Assembly (NCBI GenBank): GCA_963281255.1 | Contig: OY725497.1 | Location: forward strand, 3,092,968-3,156,967 | Length of the DNA stretch: 64,000 nucleotides | Direction of reading: 5' to 3' | Source of the DNA: Aphrocallistes beatrix | Taxonomy: Eukaryota; Porifera; Hexactinellida; Sceptrulophora; Aphrocallistidae | Part shown: positions 10,251 to 22,949 of the stretch, piece by piece | Layout of the letters: each line of letters starts with the position of its first letter | Numbering within the stretch: the first letter of the stretch is position 1 | The notes under the pieces: model-generated | What the model saw: the letters and a program-made list of their open reading frames with translations, nothing else | Told to the model about the DNA's origin: nothing | The model's database searches: none | Translations under genes and position numbers: made by a program

Positions 10251-10516
10251 GATTTCTTTGGAATTTTGTTTTATTTGCCTACGGATATTTATTTGTTTAC
10301 TTTTAGATTTCAAATTATCTGTGAGCACAATTTCGAGGATGAAATTCGGACGTACGTAGCATATACCCCGTCTATGACATCAAATGGCTGTCTAGAATTC
10401 CATTAGGGAAGAGCAACCATAATATATGTAGTATACTTGTAGTTTAGTCGAAATAGGACGGGACATGTATTATATTATTGTCCGTACTGATAAATTTACA
10501 TATTGAACAGTTCGAC

Positions 10517-13500
10517 ATGCCAAAGAAGCACAGACACCATTCTCGAGAGAAAGGAGATACCCATTCTCGATCTCGCTCTAGATCCAGATCCAGTTCTCGT
10601 CACAAGTATAAGCGGAGTCATCGGAGCAGGAGCCATTCTCGGTCGCACTCGAGGAGCGATAGCAGGTGATTGAGAATCATATCTGCTGCAGTTAATACAA
10701 CTTAATTAACAAGCGTAGTCATTCTTGGCTTATCTTAGATCTAGGAGCCGAAAAGAGAGGAAATATCACTCAAGAAAGCGATCTCGATCTCCAGAAAAAA
10801 ACTCACATAAAATGAAAACTGCCGAATATTGTTCCACCTGCAAGAATCCAATTTTGGTCACTAAGTGAGTGCTGAATGATCGATTTTTAATTTGGTAAAG
10901 ACTTTAAAGAGATCAATTAAAAGACTAATTTTCAGTCATATTAGATCATGATCTTGAAATATTATGCTGTGCGTTTGCCTGTGTATTTCTATATTTTCTG
11001 TAACAGAAAGCTGACTGCTGAGCAAGAAGCTAAACTTATCGATGATGAGTCTAAGCGTCGTATAGAAAGTGCGATAGCAGAGCGTGTCAACAGCGAAATG
11101 GAGCTTCGTAAGAATGAGATCGAGGAGGAAGTGAAGCGGCGGGTTGAGGAGGCTAAGCGCGTGATGGAGCAGACAATGATAGAGGAGCTGGAGCGGAGGA
11201 AACGACTGCAGAAGGAGGAGGAGTTCAGGAGACAGGTATGGGAGCAGTCTCTATGAGTGTTTTTAACTTTATTCCTTTCAATTTGGAATATTATATTTCA
11301 TATTTTATTTATTCGAGACAATCGGATGCAGGCCTATTGTATCGTTCAAGTTAGGTAATTACAGTTCAGGATATCCAGGAGAATCCAGAGCCAATTTCCA
11401 CACGCAGTCATGAATCGGTATGATCTGGTGGTGATTCAAGCTTGGCTGATCTGGCTAACTAGTTAATCCAGCGACAAGTCTCCTGCCCACAGAGGATTGG
11501 AGTACATGCTACCATAAACACTCGCACTCCCCAACTATACATAATCCATTTTGGGTATCGAAATGAAGAGGGGATCTGTGATAGATCCCTCATGTGGACA
11601 ATTAGAGAGAACACCCTTTATCTTTATGTCAGAATCCCAACCTTAAAATTAGGGCTGAAACGAATATTCGAATATTCGTTCGGAATGAACTGAACGAATA
11701 TTCGTTCGTTTGGAAACGAATATTCGTTTACTACATTACAGTGATTATAATTATTTATTATTAGACAATGAATAGTACTTTACGTTTGTCGAGCATTCTA
11801 CACTTCCTTTATTGTTAATTAATTAATTAATTAATTAACCCTCGCCTGGCTACGTCTCAAAAGTATAAATAGAGAACACCCCACTTTCATTTTCACTTTC
11901 AACATTCCTAGCCAACCAAGGGTTAACCTAATCATTTCTTTAGATCCAGATAGTGGTGCTAGGATTGATTAGGTAGAGAGTGATGATGAACATGTACTCT
12001 CCACCTAATCAGTCTCAAAATTGCAATCATTGTAATATTGATAGGAACATTACATTATGAGTTTGTTTTACAAGTATAACGATAATGAACATATAATTAC
12101 TCCAATTCTTCTTTTTAAGTATTGAAAAATGATGACTCATCATTCTGTTATGATCATTACGCATCAAAAATTGACAAATCTCGTGATTTTTCGAGTGATA
12201 GCGATTATAACAGTAAGACAGACGTATTTAGAGATGTTATCTACCTTATAATTAATTATCGTGAGCCTAGGCGCCTCTGGCGGACACAAAGTGTCCGCCA
12301 GCAGCGCAGCGCAAGCAAGCGAAGCGCGCTTTTGGTTTGAAAATACAGGGTGTGAAAATGTACATATCACATCATTTATTGCTATACATTGTGAGAACAT
12401 TGATAAATACAGCTGTATTTCAAGTATCATAAATAAAAAGTATCATATTCAACAACTATGCATTCAATTTAATGGATCAGGTGTTCTACAATCTATGGGA
12501 TTATCACTCCCGCTATTTAGCCCACTTCCCAGTAAACCTACAAATAGTTAGAAATATCTCAACCCGAATCTCAACCCCACTGAATGATCCATTATGATCT
12601 GTATCAAATCCCGGGGATAGGAAGGATAGGAAGTAGAAATGTTTCACACCTTTCTAGCCCAAGTATCTTGTATTTTACTCTGATCTTTTGAAATGGAGTT
12701 ATGGTTGAATTGTTGATGGTGTTAATCAATTATAACAAAAATATGGCATCCGGGGTCTCTGATATTCGATGTGTTTTTGTTTTTTTGTTTCTTATTTGAA
12801 GTACTAGTATTTTATTTGCTATTCTACAGGTTACGAATCCGGATTTAATATTTTGGTCAATTTGAGAATATATTTTGTTAACTATCCAAAGTTGATTTAT
12901 TTGACTGAATCCAATGGCTGTTGATAATTCTATTATTTAGCAAGATGCCAAGAAGGAAGAAGAAAGACTGCAGCGGATAATGGCTGAGAACCAGGCTAGG
13001 ATTGAGGAGGAACGGAGAAAACTTGTAAGATATATTCTGATTATTTTGATATTATTCTCCAATTGGAAAAATTTCATTACTCCCAATAGACATTATCCTA
13101 AAACTTTAATTTTGATCCTGGTTTCCAAAGTTGGAATTGTCTGACATAGCTGGTCCCCTCGGGGGTGTCACCGGATCTCCAGGAGATGAAAACGGACACC
13201 TGCCGATTCAAACGTACCACAACCACGAGTGGTCACTCTCTGTCCGTAAAAGTAGCGCCTGCAATGTATCCACTTTGCTATTTTTAATATACTTGGTACC
13301 ATTCAACTGTTGTTTTGTAATTACGCTTTACTCTACAAGTTCCTACTAAATTCGATCTTTCACACTCTCTAGGCACATTCCTAATCAGATATTCTCATCA
13401 AGATTCTCTTATCTTCCAATTGCACTTAATTTGTGTGCATTTCTTTTCCAATATTTGCCAGTCGTTAGGCCGAATCTCTGCCTAATTCTCAGGTTACTTT

Positions 13501-15197
13501 CAGTTAGTTGTTAGCCAAAATATCTTAGATATACTCTGACGTTTAAATACGGATTTAGGTATTTATCCGCGTATTACAAATAGGTATTTCGTACCTGTCC
13601 TATTTTGGTAATTTTTATATTGCCGCTAACTATCCAATTCCAAAATCCGCATAAAGGTTTTGACTGCATTCGATAATGACCGAGTGGATGGAAGTAGTTT
13701 TTCATCCACTCCATCATTAGTCCACATGCGATGGATGATATTAAACAGGTTCCTTCATCATTACTAGTGACCTTGATATCAATATACATACTTTATATCC
13801 TCGAATAGTCGGGTCAATTATTAACTTTTCAAACAATACTAATATTTCTGAAATGGGAGACTTTTTTATAAATATAACCACACGAGTAATTTGATAAATG
13901 TAGGACGGAAGATTTTACTGTAAAACTATTCTAAGTGGCAGCAAGACTTTAGCACGCTATTTGGTGGGTGTTTATTCGAGGGCTGGCTACTATTCGAGTA
14001 TATACGGTATCTCTCATTTTGGTGGGTTATGGGCTTATTCCTTTAGCTCTTCCCCCCAATGGCAACGTCCCTGTCAGCATATCTGATTGATCAAACTAAA
14101 ATATTAAAATAATACTGTGTGCTAATTAGTACTGTCAAAACTCCCTTTATTTTTCTTCTCCCAAATTATAGTTTTACTGTATTACAAGTATCAAATAAAC
14201 GCCTTTTGAAGCAATGGCGGTGCTAGACATTCTTGACTTAGGGACCTTGTCCATCCCCTTACAACTTACAAGTACTATGCACTCCCCTGTGCACCCTTAT
14301 GTGTTGGAGACAACATTTCTTATGTGCCTTATCCGTTATCCGCTTTCGAACTTAATACTATACAGAAATGACAAAGTTTCAGTGCTCGACAAATCTCGTG
14401 GTTTGAGCATTTAGAAGTTAGTGGTTCTGGGGAAGCTGCATTTGTCCGAATTGTTGAGTTGTCGTTTGTCCGAATTATAGAGTTGTCGTTTGTCCGAATG
14501 GATTTTTGTATGTTCTGCATTTGTCCGACTGAAGTATGCATTTGTCCTAAAAGTGTTTTTTTTCTGAAGAAAGGGGTGTGTGTAGAGGCCTTTTAGGTGA
14601 GGCATCTTGCTCCCCTTTGGGACCATTGAGGCATTTTGGTCGGGGAATATATTGTAATGCTAGGATTTTGCAGTTTTTAGGAGTGATGTTTATTTGCAAA
14701 CTATGAAATTCGGACAAATGCATACTTCAAAATTCGGGCAAATGCAGAACTTACAAAAATTAGTGAGAAATTCGGACAAATGCATGCGCCCCAGTGGTTC
14801 TTAGCCTCCAGAGACAATAAAAAGAAAGGTTAACCACCCAAAATTGTCGAGCACTGCGAAGTTTGCGTGCATTTCCAGGAATTCCCTATAAGCAAGACTC
14901 TGGCACTACCAATGGTTCAAGTGACGGCTTTGAAGGATTTGTGTCTGAAAGTTTTTACTAAAATTTCTTCAAACGCGATTCATAGTAGATTTTCTTAAAT
15001 TCACAACAGTTTTAATTTCTGCATGATGCTAGGAAGAAGAGCAATTGCGAGTTGTTGAGCAGCGGAGGATTGAGAGCGAAGAAAAGATGAGGGTTGAGAG
15101 GGAAAACGAAAAAGCTTCTCTAAAGTCTCAAGCGGTTATTTTAAATCGTAAAGGAGGCATGAGAACAAAACTGGCTTTTCAGTTAGCCCCCAAATAA
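10517..15197 (+). CDS. ARGLU1: Arginine and glutamate-rich protein 1
   Basis: Five exons reconstructed from GT-AG sites: 10517-10665, 10739-10864, 11007-11235, 12941-13024 and 15033-15197, together 250 residues (human about 273). The N terminus is an RS-repeat domain (SRSRSRSRSSSRHKYKRSHR), as in splicing factors. The rest is a highly charged Glu/Arg helix (AEQEAKLIDDESKRRIESAI and onward), ending GGMRTKLAFQLAPK, which resembles the conserved family end that precedes the stop. ARGLU1 is a nuclear protein linking Mediator and splicing. A short stretch with CSTC in exon 2 is unusual. All junctions keep frame (phases 2, 2, 0, 0). Introns 3 and 4 (1.7 and 2.0 kb) carry transposon copies. The ATG chosen starts the MPKKHRHHSR sequence. 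Confidence 0.9.
11650..11740. repeat. Relic of a hAT-type end in ARGLU1 intron 3
   Basis: TAGGGCTGAAACGAATATTC followed by several GAATATTCGTT palindromes. This pattern recalls hAT termini. No partner end or target duplication was located. Intron 3 also has a TTAA-repeat tract near 11814-11838. Confidence 0.4.
12121..12332 (+). mobile_element. Helitron-like family copy, 3' part, in ARGLU1 intron 3
   Basis: It shares with 6137-6345 and 62872-63346 the run from GTGATTTTTCGAGTGAT through TAAGACAGACGTATTTAGA to the GGCGGACAC/GTGTCCGCC hairpin and GCGCAGCGCAAGCAAGCG. It is truncated at the 5' side: the TCCTTACTATT start is missing. It is in the sense orientation of the host gene. Confidence 0.65.
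14429..14792. mobile_element. MULE-like MITE with 9-bp target duplication in ARGLU1 intron 4
   Basis: The exact 9-bp duplication AGTGGTTCT flanks the element (14420-14428 and 14793-14801). Terminal inverted repeats are GGGGAAGCTGCATTTGTCCG on the left and, in reverse complement, GGGGCGCATGCATTTGTCCG on the right. The motif GCATTTGTCCGAAT is repeated several times inside near both ends. Nine-base duplications are characteristic of Mutator-like elements. No coding capacity in 364 bp. Confidence 0.8.
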
Positions 15198-16127
15198 TAT
15201 CTAAATAAATAACTTTGTCATTTTTTTTCTTGAAACTGCTCACTCTCTAATGTACGCGTGATTATAATGTATTGATTGATTTCCAATATACACAAATTAA
15301 TGCAATGTATTTATAAGATATCGTAATTGAATGTACTTTAGATCCTTTGTCTAAATACCCTTCTCCCTTAACAGTCTTAATGTTAGTTTGATTTTTTTCC
15401 ATATTTCGATAGCATTGGCTAGAAACAACAGTTGTATACAGATTTGATTTAAATGTTTCTTTCTTCTAAAGTTCATCGTACCCTCCTGCCTCAAACTGGG
15501 AGACAGGTCTAGTTCCTTAATTAACTCTTTTTTCAAAATGATCAACTCAAAATATCCCTACTAGTGACATTTTTGATGCTGTCTAGTTTTTTTAATTATT
15601 CGGAATACGTAGTATTATACGATATTAAATTATGTTAAAAAGTTGAATTCGAGCCCAATTTGAGGAAGCGTCAACCTGTGGCGTAGACATGTATATCTCT
15701 TTTTTTGACCAGTCTTGCATACTTGGTTGGGACAAAGTAGCTCAGTAATTAATACAGGATTACATATGGGCACTGACTGTACTACTTTTAGTCGTTCGCT
15801 ACCTTGAATATTTGTACACAACTCATGCAGCTTCATGAGTGATACTCAGCAAAGTGAATTATTTATTGTCAGTTGTCATTCCAAGGATTTTGGGCTTTTA
15901 CTGGAGGAAGGGGATTGCTCATAAGGGCCAGCAGATCTATCCCAGCTAACTATGTCATTCTGTCCTTTCTAAGTCCATTACATAATTAATAATATAAGAC
16001 TCAGGAATCGATCGCTAAAACTAACTCAAGTCTGCAGCTGTGCAGTATTAATATTTTCCTGAATCTCAAGCAAAGCTTGAATTGGCACTTTTGAAGAGTA
16101 ATCATTCAATTTAGCTCAGTACGTAAT
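15198..16127. other. Intergenic, no feature recognised
   Basis: AT-rich spacer between ARGLU1 and the CAP-Gly gene. I see no tRNA, repeat array or gene in it. Confidence 0.6.
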
Positions 16128-18977
16128 ATGGATAAGCCACCGTCACCACCACCAGACCAACAAGATGGCGCCAAATCCAATGGTGAGAGTACGAGCATTC
16201 AGGATGAACTACTGGACACCAGCGAGACCCAGCACTCTCCCTCTCAACTTGATGAACCAAAGTCTGATCTTACTCCCGAGCCAAAGTCTGAGAAAGAATT
16301 AGCTACGAGCTCAGTAGCAGAATTAAAATCTGTTTCAGAAACAAGTGGCAAGCACTCCACTCCCTCCATACCCATCGAGAAACCATTTCCTGCCCAGGAA
16401 GAGACAGCGAGCACGGGGCCACAAGAGATGACACTGTTCGGACTGGAATCTACACCCAAATTTGGAGATCGCGGAATGGCATCGAGGGGTAGCAAGCGAT
16501 CCTCCGCTCCCTCGATCGGAAAGACGCGCTTGGTAACTCCAGGCTCCGATGCCTCCATGCCCGCCCTCAAGCAGCGTGCTCGCAGCCGTGCCAGCGGACT
16601 CCCCACCCCTTCCGAAGGTGCGAGAGGTGGCAGGACGGATCCCTTAATCTCCCTGATGGACACCGTGTTCCTCGCAGGGGACAGCACCGGGTCGGGATGG
16701 TTGGAGGAGAAAGAGTTCTGGCGCCTCTTGCAATCGCCGCTCCTCAACCTGAAGCTCACCAGCGAGGACGTCCGGCGCCTGCGAGCGCGAGTGGACACGG
16801 ACAAGGGCGCTGTCAACTACGTGGAGTTCCTGTCCAGAGCCAAAGATCTGATCCGCAGTCTGTACCAGGACCGCCCCCGCTCCTCCTCCACCTGGACCAT
16901 GCTGGTCAGCCTCGAGGGGGAGGTGATGGGGTACCTCAATAAGAATACTCTGGAGCTCCGGTCCGCCCCCCCCGAAGGGGTCACTGTAGAGGAACCTAAC
17001 CTGATAGAGGACACTGTATTCGATTTCCTGGAGGTGATAGACCCCAAGCAGGCAGGGATTATCTCAGAGAAGATGTTCGTGGAAGGTCTGGACATGATTC
17101 AGTCAGGGGCGATGGGTCTGATCATAACTCCGGAGGAGTTGGAAGAGATCAAGCAGATATTCCGCCTGCGCAAGGACAAGGTTCCATACGAAGACTTTAT
17201 TCCTGTCCTTCTGGAGCTAATCTGCCGCACCTACCAAGTCAAGGACAGCTCCCACCTCAACTGGGTCCAGCTGGACAGCTCACGTGTGGGCAACTTCTGG
17301 TTCAACAAGCGGACAGGTCGGTCCAAGCGCGTGATGCCACCTGAGTTCCAGGAGCTGCACCAGATGCTGCTGTATCAGCAGCAGGAGCGCTCGCACGAGA
17401 TGACCTTCGTGCAGCAGACGATTCACGACCTGGAGGCCGCGAACCAGGAGATCCAAACGGGGCGCGTGCGCATCGGACAGCTGGAGAACCAGGTGGCAAT
17501 CCTGAACGAGGAGATGGAGACAGTGATGGTGCAACTGGACGAGACCGGCACCACACTAGACGAGACCACGGCCCGCCTCCAGGGCAAGAGCAGTGAGCTC
17601 GAGACGGCCAAGGGGCTGCTGTCCCAGTCCGAGCTCGAGAGAGGCGAGCTGAGAGGCAAGCTGAGGTCAGTGCAGCAGTACTGCGACGAGATCGAAGAGC
17701 TGAAGGGGAAGGTGACCTCTCTGCAGTCGGAGACGCACGACTACTCGCGCGTGGTGCATGAGAAAGAGGGGAGCGTGTCCGAGCTGAGGCGAGAGCTGCA
17801 GCAGGTGGTGGGGCAGCTGCGGGAGGCTGAGAGGTCTGTGGAGGAGAAGGACTCCCGGCTGGACGCGATGGAGACCGACGTCAGGATCCAGCTGGCTCGG
17901 ACGCGGGACCTAGAGGAGGAACTGCTGCGCGTGACGGAGCTGGAGAGCAAGCTCGGAACCGCGGAGGGACTCCTGGAGAAGACGGAGGTGCAGCTGGACG
18001 AGAAGAACTCTGCACTCGGCCATGCACGCAAGAGTCTCCAGCTAGCGAGGCAGCGCAATCAGGAGCTGGACGACGAGCTCCAGCACATGTCTGAGCTGAG
18101 AGAGAAGCTGCACCACTCCCGCTGCGAGATCAACACCCTCAAGAGTCTGCTCGCCTCCAAGACCTCGCTGGTGCAGGCCAGAGACAGCGAGATAGAGCGC
18201 TCCGACCAGATGGTCCGCAATCTGCGGGCGCGGGACGAGAAGCGAGCTCAGGTGTTGTCCGTGGTGCTGGAGCAGACCGCTCGCATCCATCAGGAGCAGA
18301 AGCAGAGCCAGCGACTCCTGGCCGTCAGCAACCTGCTGGTGCGCCCCTCCTCCGCGGGGAGACAGCATGAGAGGACCTTCTCCGCCCCTAACACCCTCCC
18401 CTCCCCCCTGCCCGATGACACTCCCAAGAGGCAGCGGAGCCAGGCGCCTCGAAAGAGAATAACGGCTGAGTCTAGGAACAAATCCTTCGTGGGAGTTCTC
18501 CCGCAGATTGACGGGAGGCCAGCTGGTCCTCGGAAGCGTTCTAAAGCCCACTTTACATTCTCCAACAACAACGAGCTGCGCAACCTCACGAGGCTGGCTG
18601 ACGCCTCCATCAAGAAGGACTCGGAGCTCCTGAACGTGACCTTCTTCGACGACCCTCCTCCTCCCAAACTCAATATTGGGGACAGGGTACTCGTGGACAT
18701 ATCCAAACCCGGACTGCCCTCTCTTTCTCCCAAGGGTGTAGCCGGAACGGTGCGGTACGTGGGAAAGGTGGACAGCGTCTACATCGACAATCGGTACTTC
18801 GTAGGTGTGAAACTGGATGAGCCGATAGGAGATTGTGACGGGACTCGTAAGGGCAAGCGATACTTCATGTGTCAACCGCAGCACGGACTGCTGGTGCTCA
18901 GCGACAGAGTGGTGGCAGTCCTGGATAAGACCAGTCTCAAGTTTATCCCGGTTCACGCGCGGGATGCTAACACATAG
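16128..18977 (+). CDS. EF-hand / coiled-coil / CAP-Gly microtubule-associated protein
   Basis: A single uninterrupted frame of 949 residues. The N-terminal ~165 residues are acidic, Ser/Pro-rich and probably disordered. Residues about 172-360 contain two EF-hand-like pairs (GDSTGSGWLEEKEFWRLL; DTDKGAVNYVEF; RKDKVPYEDFIPVL). Residues about 377-405 resemble a WW domain (NWVQLDSSRVGNFWFNKRTG), with the second Trp missing. Residues about 408-745 are a long coiled coil. Residues about 846-930 are a CAP-Gly domain (IGDRVLV, GTVRYVGKV, GVKLDEP, GDCDGTRKGKRYF) in which the usual GKNDG groove motif is GDCDG. CAP-Gly domains bind the tyrosinated C termini of tubulin, CLIP and EB proteins. I do not recognise a named orthologue. 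The coding DNA is GC-rich compared with its flanks. The start is the first ATG of the frame. Confidence 0.88.
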   Translation: MDKPPSPPPDQQDGAKSNGESTSIQDELLDTSETQHSPSQLDEPKSDLTPEPKSEKELATSSVAELKSVSETSGKHSTPSIPIEKPFPAQEETASTGPQEMTLFGLESTPKFGDRGMASRGSKRSSAPSIGKTRLVTPGSDASMPALKQRARSRASGLPTPSEGARGGRTDPLISLMDTVFLAGDSTGSGWLEEKEFWRLLQSPLLNLKLTSEDVRRLRARVDTDKGAVNYVEFLSRAKDLIRSLYQDRPRSSSTWTMLVSLEGEVMGYLNKNTLELRSAPPEGVTVEEPNLIEDTVFDFLEVIDPKQAGIISEKMFVEGLDMIQSGAMGLIITPEELEEIKQIFRLRKDKVPYEDFIPVLLELICRTYQVKDSSHLNWVQLDSSRVGNFWFNKRTGRSKRVMPPEFQELHQMLLYQQQERSHEMTFVQQTIHDLEAANQEIQTGRVRIGQLENQVAILNEEMETVMVQLDETGTTLDETTARLQGKSSELETAKGLLSQSELERGELRGKLRSVQQYCDEIEELKGKVTSLQSETHDYSRVVHEKEGSVSELRRELQQVVGQLREAERSVEEKDSRLDAMETDVRIQLARTRDLEEELLRVTELESKLGTAEGLLEKTEVQLDEKNSALGHARKSLQLARQRNQELDDELQHMSELREKLHHSRCEINTLKSLLASKTSLVQARDSEIERSDQMVRNLRARDEKRAQVLSVVLEQTARIHQEQKQSQRLLAVSNLLVRPSSAGRQHERTFSAPNTLPSPLPDDTPKRQRSQAPRKRITAESRNKSFVGVLPQIDGRPAGPRKRSKAHFTFSNNNELRNLTRLADASIKKDSELLNVTFFDDPPPPKLNIGDRVLVDISKPGLPSLSPKGVAGTVRYVGKVDSVYIDNRYFVGVKLDEPIGDCDGTRKGKRYFMCQPQHGLLVLSDRVVAVLDKTSLKFIPVHARDANT

Positions 18978-19302
18978 GCATTTGCCGGCAAACCAATCAC
19001 TTATTTTTCTACTAACTTGTTCTTTTATTTATTTATTAGATTTATTTATGTTCCCACGCAGTGTTTATGTTACCCATGCATACACAAGCCGTCTATTCGT
19101 GACACAGCAGTATCCTATTGCCCCATTCTACTGGAATTAGGTGAGTCTTGGTCTGTTTATGAAATTTCAGCTTTTTTACAAATAACTTTCCGTACAACTA
19201 TTTTGCCAATACTGAAAGTTCCCATTGTAAAGTTTTCTATTTTCTATTAGTATATAATTATATTACCTACGCACTGGTTTCACGTAGTTTACACTTAGAT
19301 AG

Positions 19303-20526
<1,224 letters not shown>

Positions 20527-21060
20527 AATCGAATTACTATTACCAGTTTCTAGAGAAATGTTAGAATTAGAGATGGTTAGTTTGTGAGACCAGCTCATTA
20601 CCTATTTTGTGATGGCTTTCAGCTCATTATTACTTGCATTCTTGAAAATATTGACTAAGTTGGGAGTGTGGATGGGTAGCTTCTGCTCGTTATTCTGACG
20701 GAGTTATGCAGTTGCAATTGCATTTTGCTGAGGAACACTTGCTTTTTTGCTGCATTAGCTTATTTTATTTAATATTGTTCATTTGAAGGTTTAATACTAC
20801 AATGTGGCCCCTGTTCTTTTGAATTCGAATTTTAATACAATTATTGCAAATTTATTTTTCAATGCGATTTTTCTAAACTTTGGTGCATGGCTGTTTAGAA
20901 GGAGAACAATTATGATTCCTCATTATTGGTTCTTAATATCTGAGTTTGAGAATTACCATTCGAAGATTCAATCGTAGTTCATTTGGTAGACACAACACGG
21001 ATAAGACCTAACTTTTGGTGAAAGAGTACGCATATTGATTCCTCTGCACACAAACATTAT

Positions 21061-22629
21061 CAGTAGACCCTCGATTATCCGAACAGTGTGTTCGAGTACC
21101 ACTCATTTTATCAATTGCTTTTCAATCGAATTTGTGAAAATAATGTGTCCGGATAACTGAAATAATGTGTTCGGATAACTGAAATAATGTGTTCGGATAA
21201 CTGAAATAATGTGTTCAGATAACTGAAATAATGTGTTCGGATAACTGAAATGATGTGTTCGGATAACTGAAATGATGTGTTCGGATAACTGAAATAATGT
21301 GTTCAGATAACTGAAATAATGTGTTCGGATAACTGAAATAATGTGTTCGGATAACTGAAATATGTGTTCGGATAACTGAAATGATGTGTTCGGATAACTG
21401 AAATATGTGTTCGGATAACTGAAATGATGTGTTCGGATAACTGAAATATGTGTTCGGATAACTGAAATGATGTGTTCGGATAACTGAAATAATGTGTTCG
21501 GATAACTGAAATGATGTGTTCGGATAACTGAAATATGTGTTCGGATAACTGAAATGATGTGTTCGGATAACTGAAATATGTGTTCGGCTAACTGAAATAA
21601 TGTGTTCGGATAACTGAAATATGTGTTCGGATAACTGAAATGATGTGTTCGGATAACTGAAATATGTGTTCGGCTAACTGAAATAATGTGTTCGGATAAC
21701 TGAAATATGTGTTCGGATAACTGAAATATGTGTTCGGATAACTGAAATGATGTGTTCGGATAACTGAAATGATGTGTTCGGATAACTGAAATAATGTGTT
21801 CGGATAACTGAAATGATGTGTTCGGATAACTGAAATGATGTGTTCGGATAACTGAAATGATGTGTTCGGATAACTGAAATAATGTGTTCGGATAACTGAA
21901 ATAATGTGTTGGGATAACTGAAATAATGTGTTCGGATAACTGAAATATGTGTTCGGATAACTGAAATGATGTGTTCGGATAACTGAAATATGTGTTCGGC
22001 TAACTGAAATATGTGTTCGGATAACTGAAATAATGTGTTCGGATAACTGAAATATGTGTTCGGATAACTGAAATGATGTGTTCGGATAACTGAAATATGT
22101 GTTCGGATAACTGAAATGATGTGTTCGGATAACTGAAATGATGTGTTCGGATAACTGAAATAATGTGTTCGGATAACTGAAATGATGTGTTCGGATAACT
22201 GAAATGATGTGTTCGGATAACTGAAATAATGTGTTCGGATAACTGAAATAATGTGTTCGGCTAACTGAAATAATGTGTTCGGATAACTGAAATATGTGTT
22301 CGGATAACTGAAATAATGTGTTCGGATAACTGAAATATGTGTTCGGATAACTGAAATGATGTGTTCGGATAACTAAATAATGTTTAATAAATCAATTCCT
22401 TAAAAATGTATGTTCCAAAATTGTGCGTAGCATTGTCAATTTGTTTGGCTATACATACGTGTAAGTAGTATTCAAATCATAATACGTTCTTTAATAACAT
22501 CTAAGTTGGTGCATGTGCATTTAAGAGCGTAAAATACGTATTTCGCTTATCCGAACGATTTCACTTATCCGTACACCAATCTTTGAGCTAACAAACGGAG
22601 GTGTTCGGATAACCGAGGGTGTACTGTAT
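21061..22629. mobile_element. pogo-like element expanded by an internal satellite
   Basis: The left end CAGTAGACCCTCGATTATCC and the right end (reverse complement CAGTACACCCTCGGTTATCC) are inverted repeats of pogo/Tigger/Jerky type. The right end is followed by TA; at the left the sequence is TAT then CAG, so the duplication is not perfect. Almost the whole interior is the satellite at 21148-22378. No transposase. The 20527-21060 stretch before it contains no feature. Confidence 0.7.
21148..22378. repeat. Satellite array of a pogo-like terminal motif
   Basis: About 57 tandem units of GTGTTCGGATAACTGAAAT with either AAT, GAT or no spacer, giving mixed 20- and 22-bp periods. The core TTCGGATAACTGA is nearly invariant, whereas the spacer alternates irregularly. 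The core in reverse complement (TCAGTTATCCGAA) matches the terminal motif of the pogo-like elements at 21061 and 30040. A few units carry GGCTAACTG or CAGATAACTG variants. Confidence 0.95.
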
Positions 22630-22703
22630 TTGAGTTAGAAATTGTACTTATAATTATCTCAAAAATTCCCGAACTCTTCGTTACAAGTTTTTATTTAATT
22701 ACA

Positions 22704-22815
22704 GTCAACTCCGCTTAATCGGGGCAAGTCTCCAGGAACGGAATAGTTCCCATACATAGGAGCTAATACTAAATTTCATCGGTTATTGGCAACTCCGCTT
22801 AATCGGGAAAATGTA
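22704..22815. repeat. Partial pogo-like element with repeated TIR motif
   Basis: CAGTCAACTCCGCTTAATCG after TA at 22702-22703, and a second direct copy GGCAACTCCGCTTAATCGGG near 22787. It resembles pogo-type ends, but no inverted right end was found. It ends about 135 bp before the androglobin start codon. Confidence 0.45.
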
Positions 22816-22949
22816 AAATTAGCTCAATATAAAAGTGATAAAATGGGACGGGTGACATGTATGCCATTCCACCTTGATCTAAATATGAACCCAATTTCAA
22901 TAAACCAATAAAGATATGTCTTTATTCTAGCTCGTAAGTATTGAATGTG

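Noticed and set aside
18042-18956. 304-codon minus-strand open frame
   Set aside because: It is the antisense of the GC-rich CAP-Gly gene; low stop density in GC-rich DNA explains it, and the sense frame encodes clear domains.
21148-22378. CRISPR-like array of short repeats
   Set aside because: Units are directly contiguous, without unique spacers, and the genome is animal; it is a satellite.
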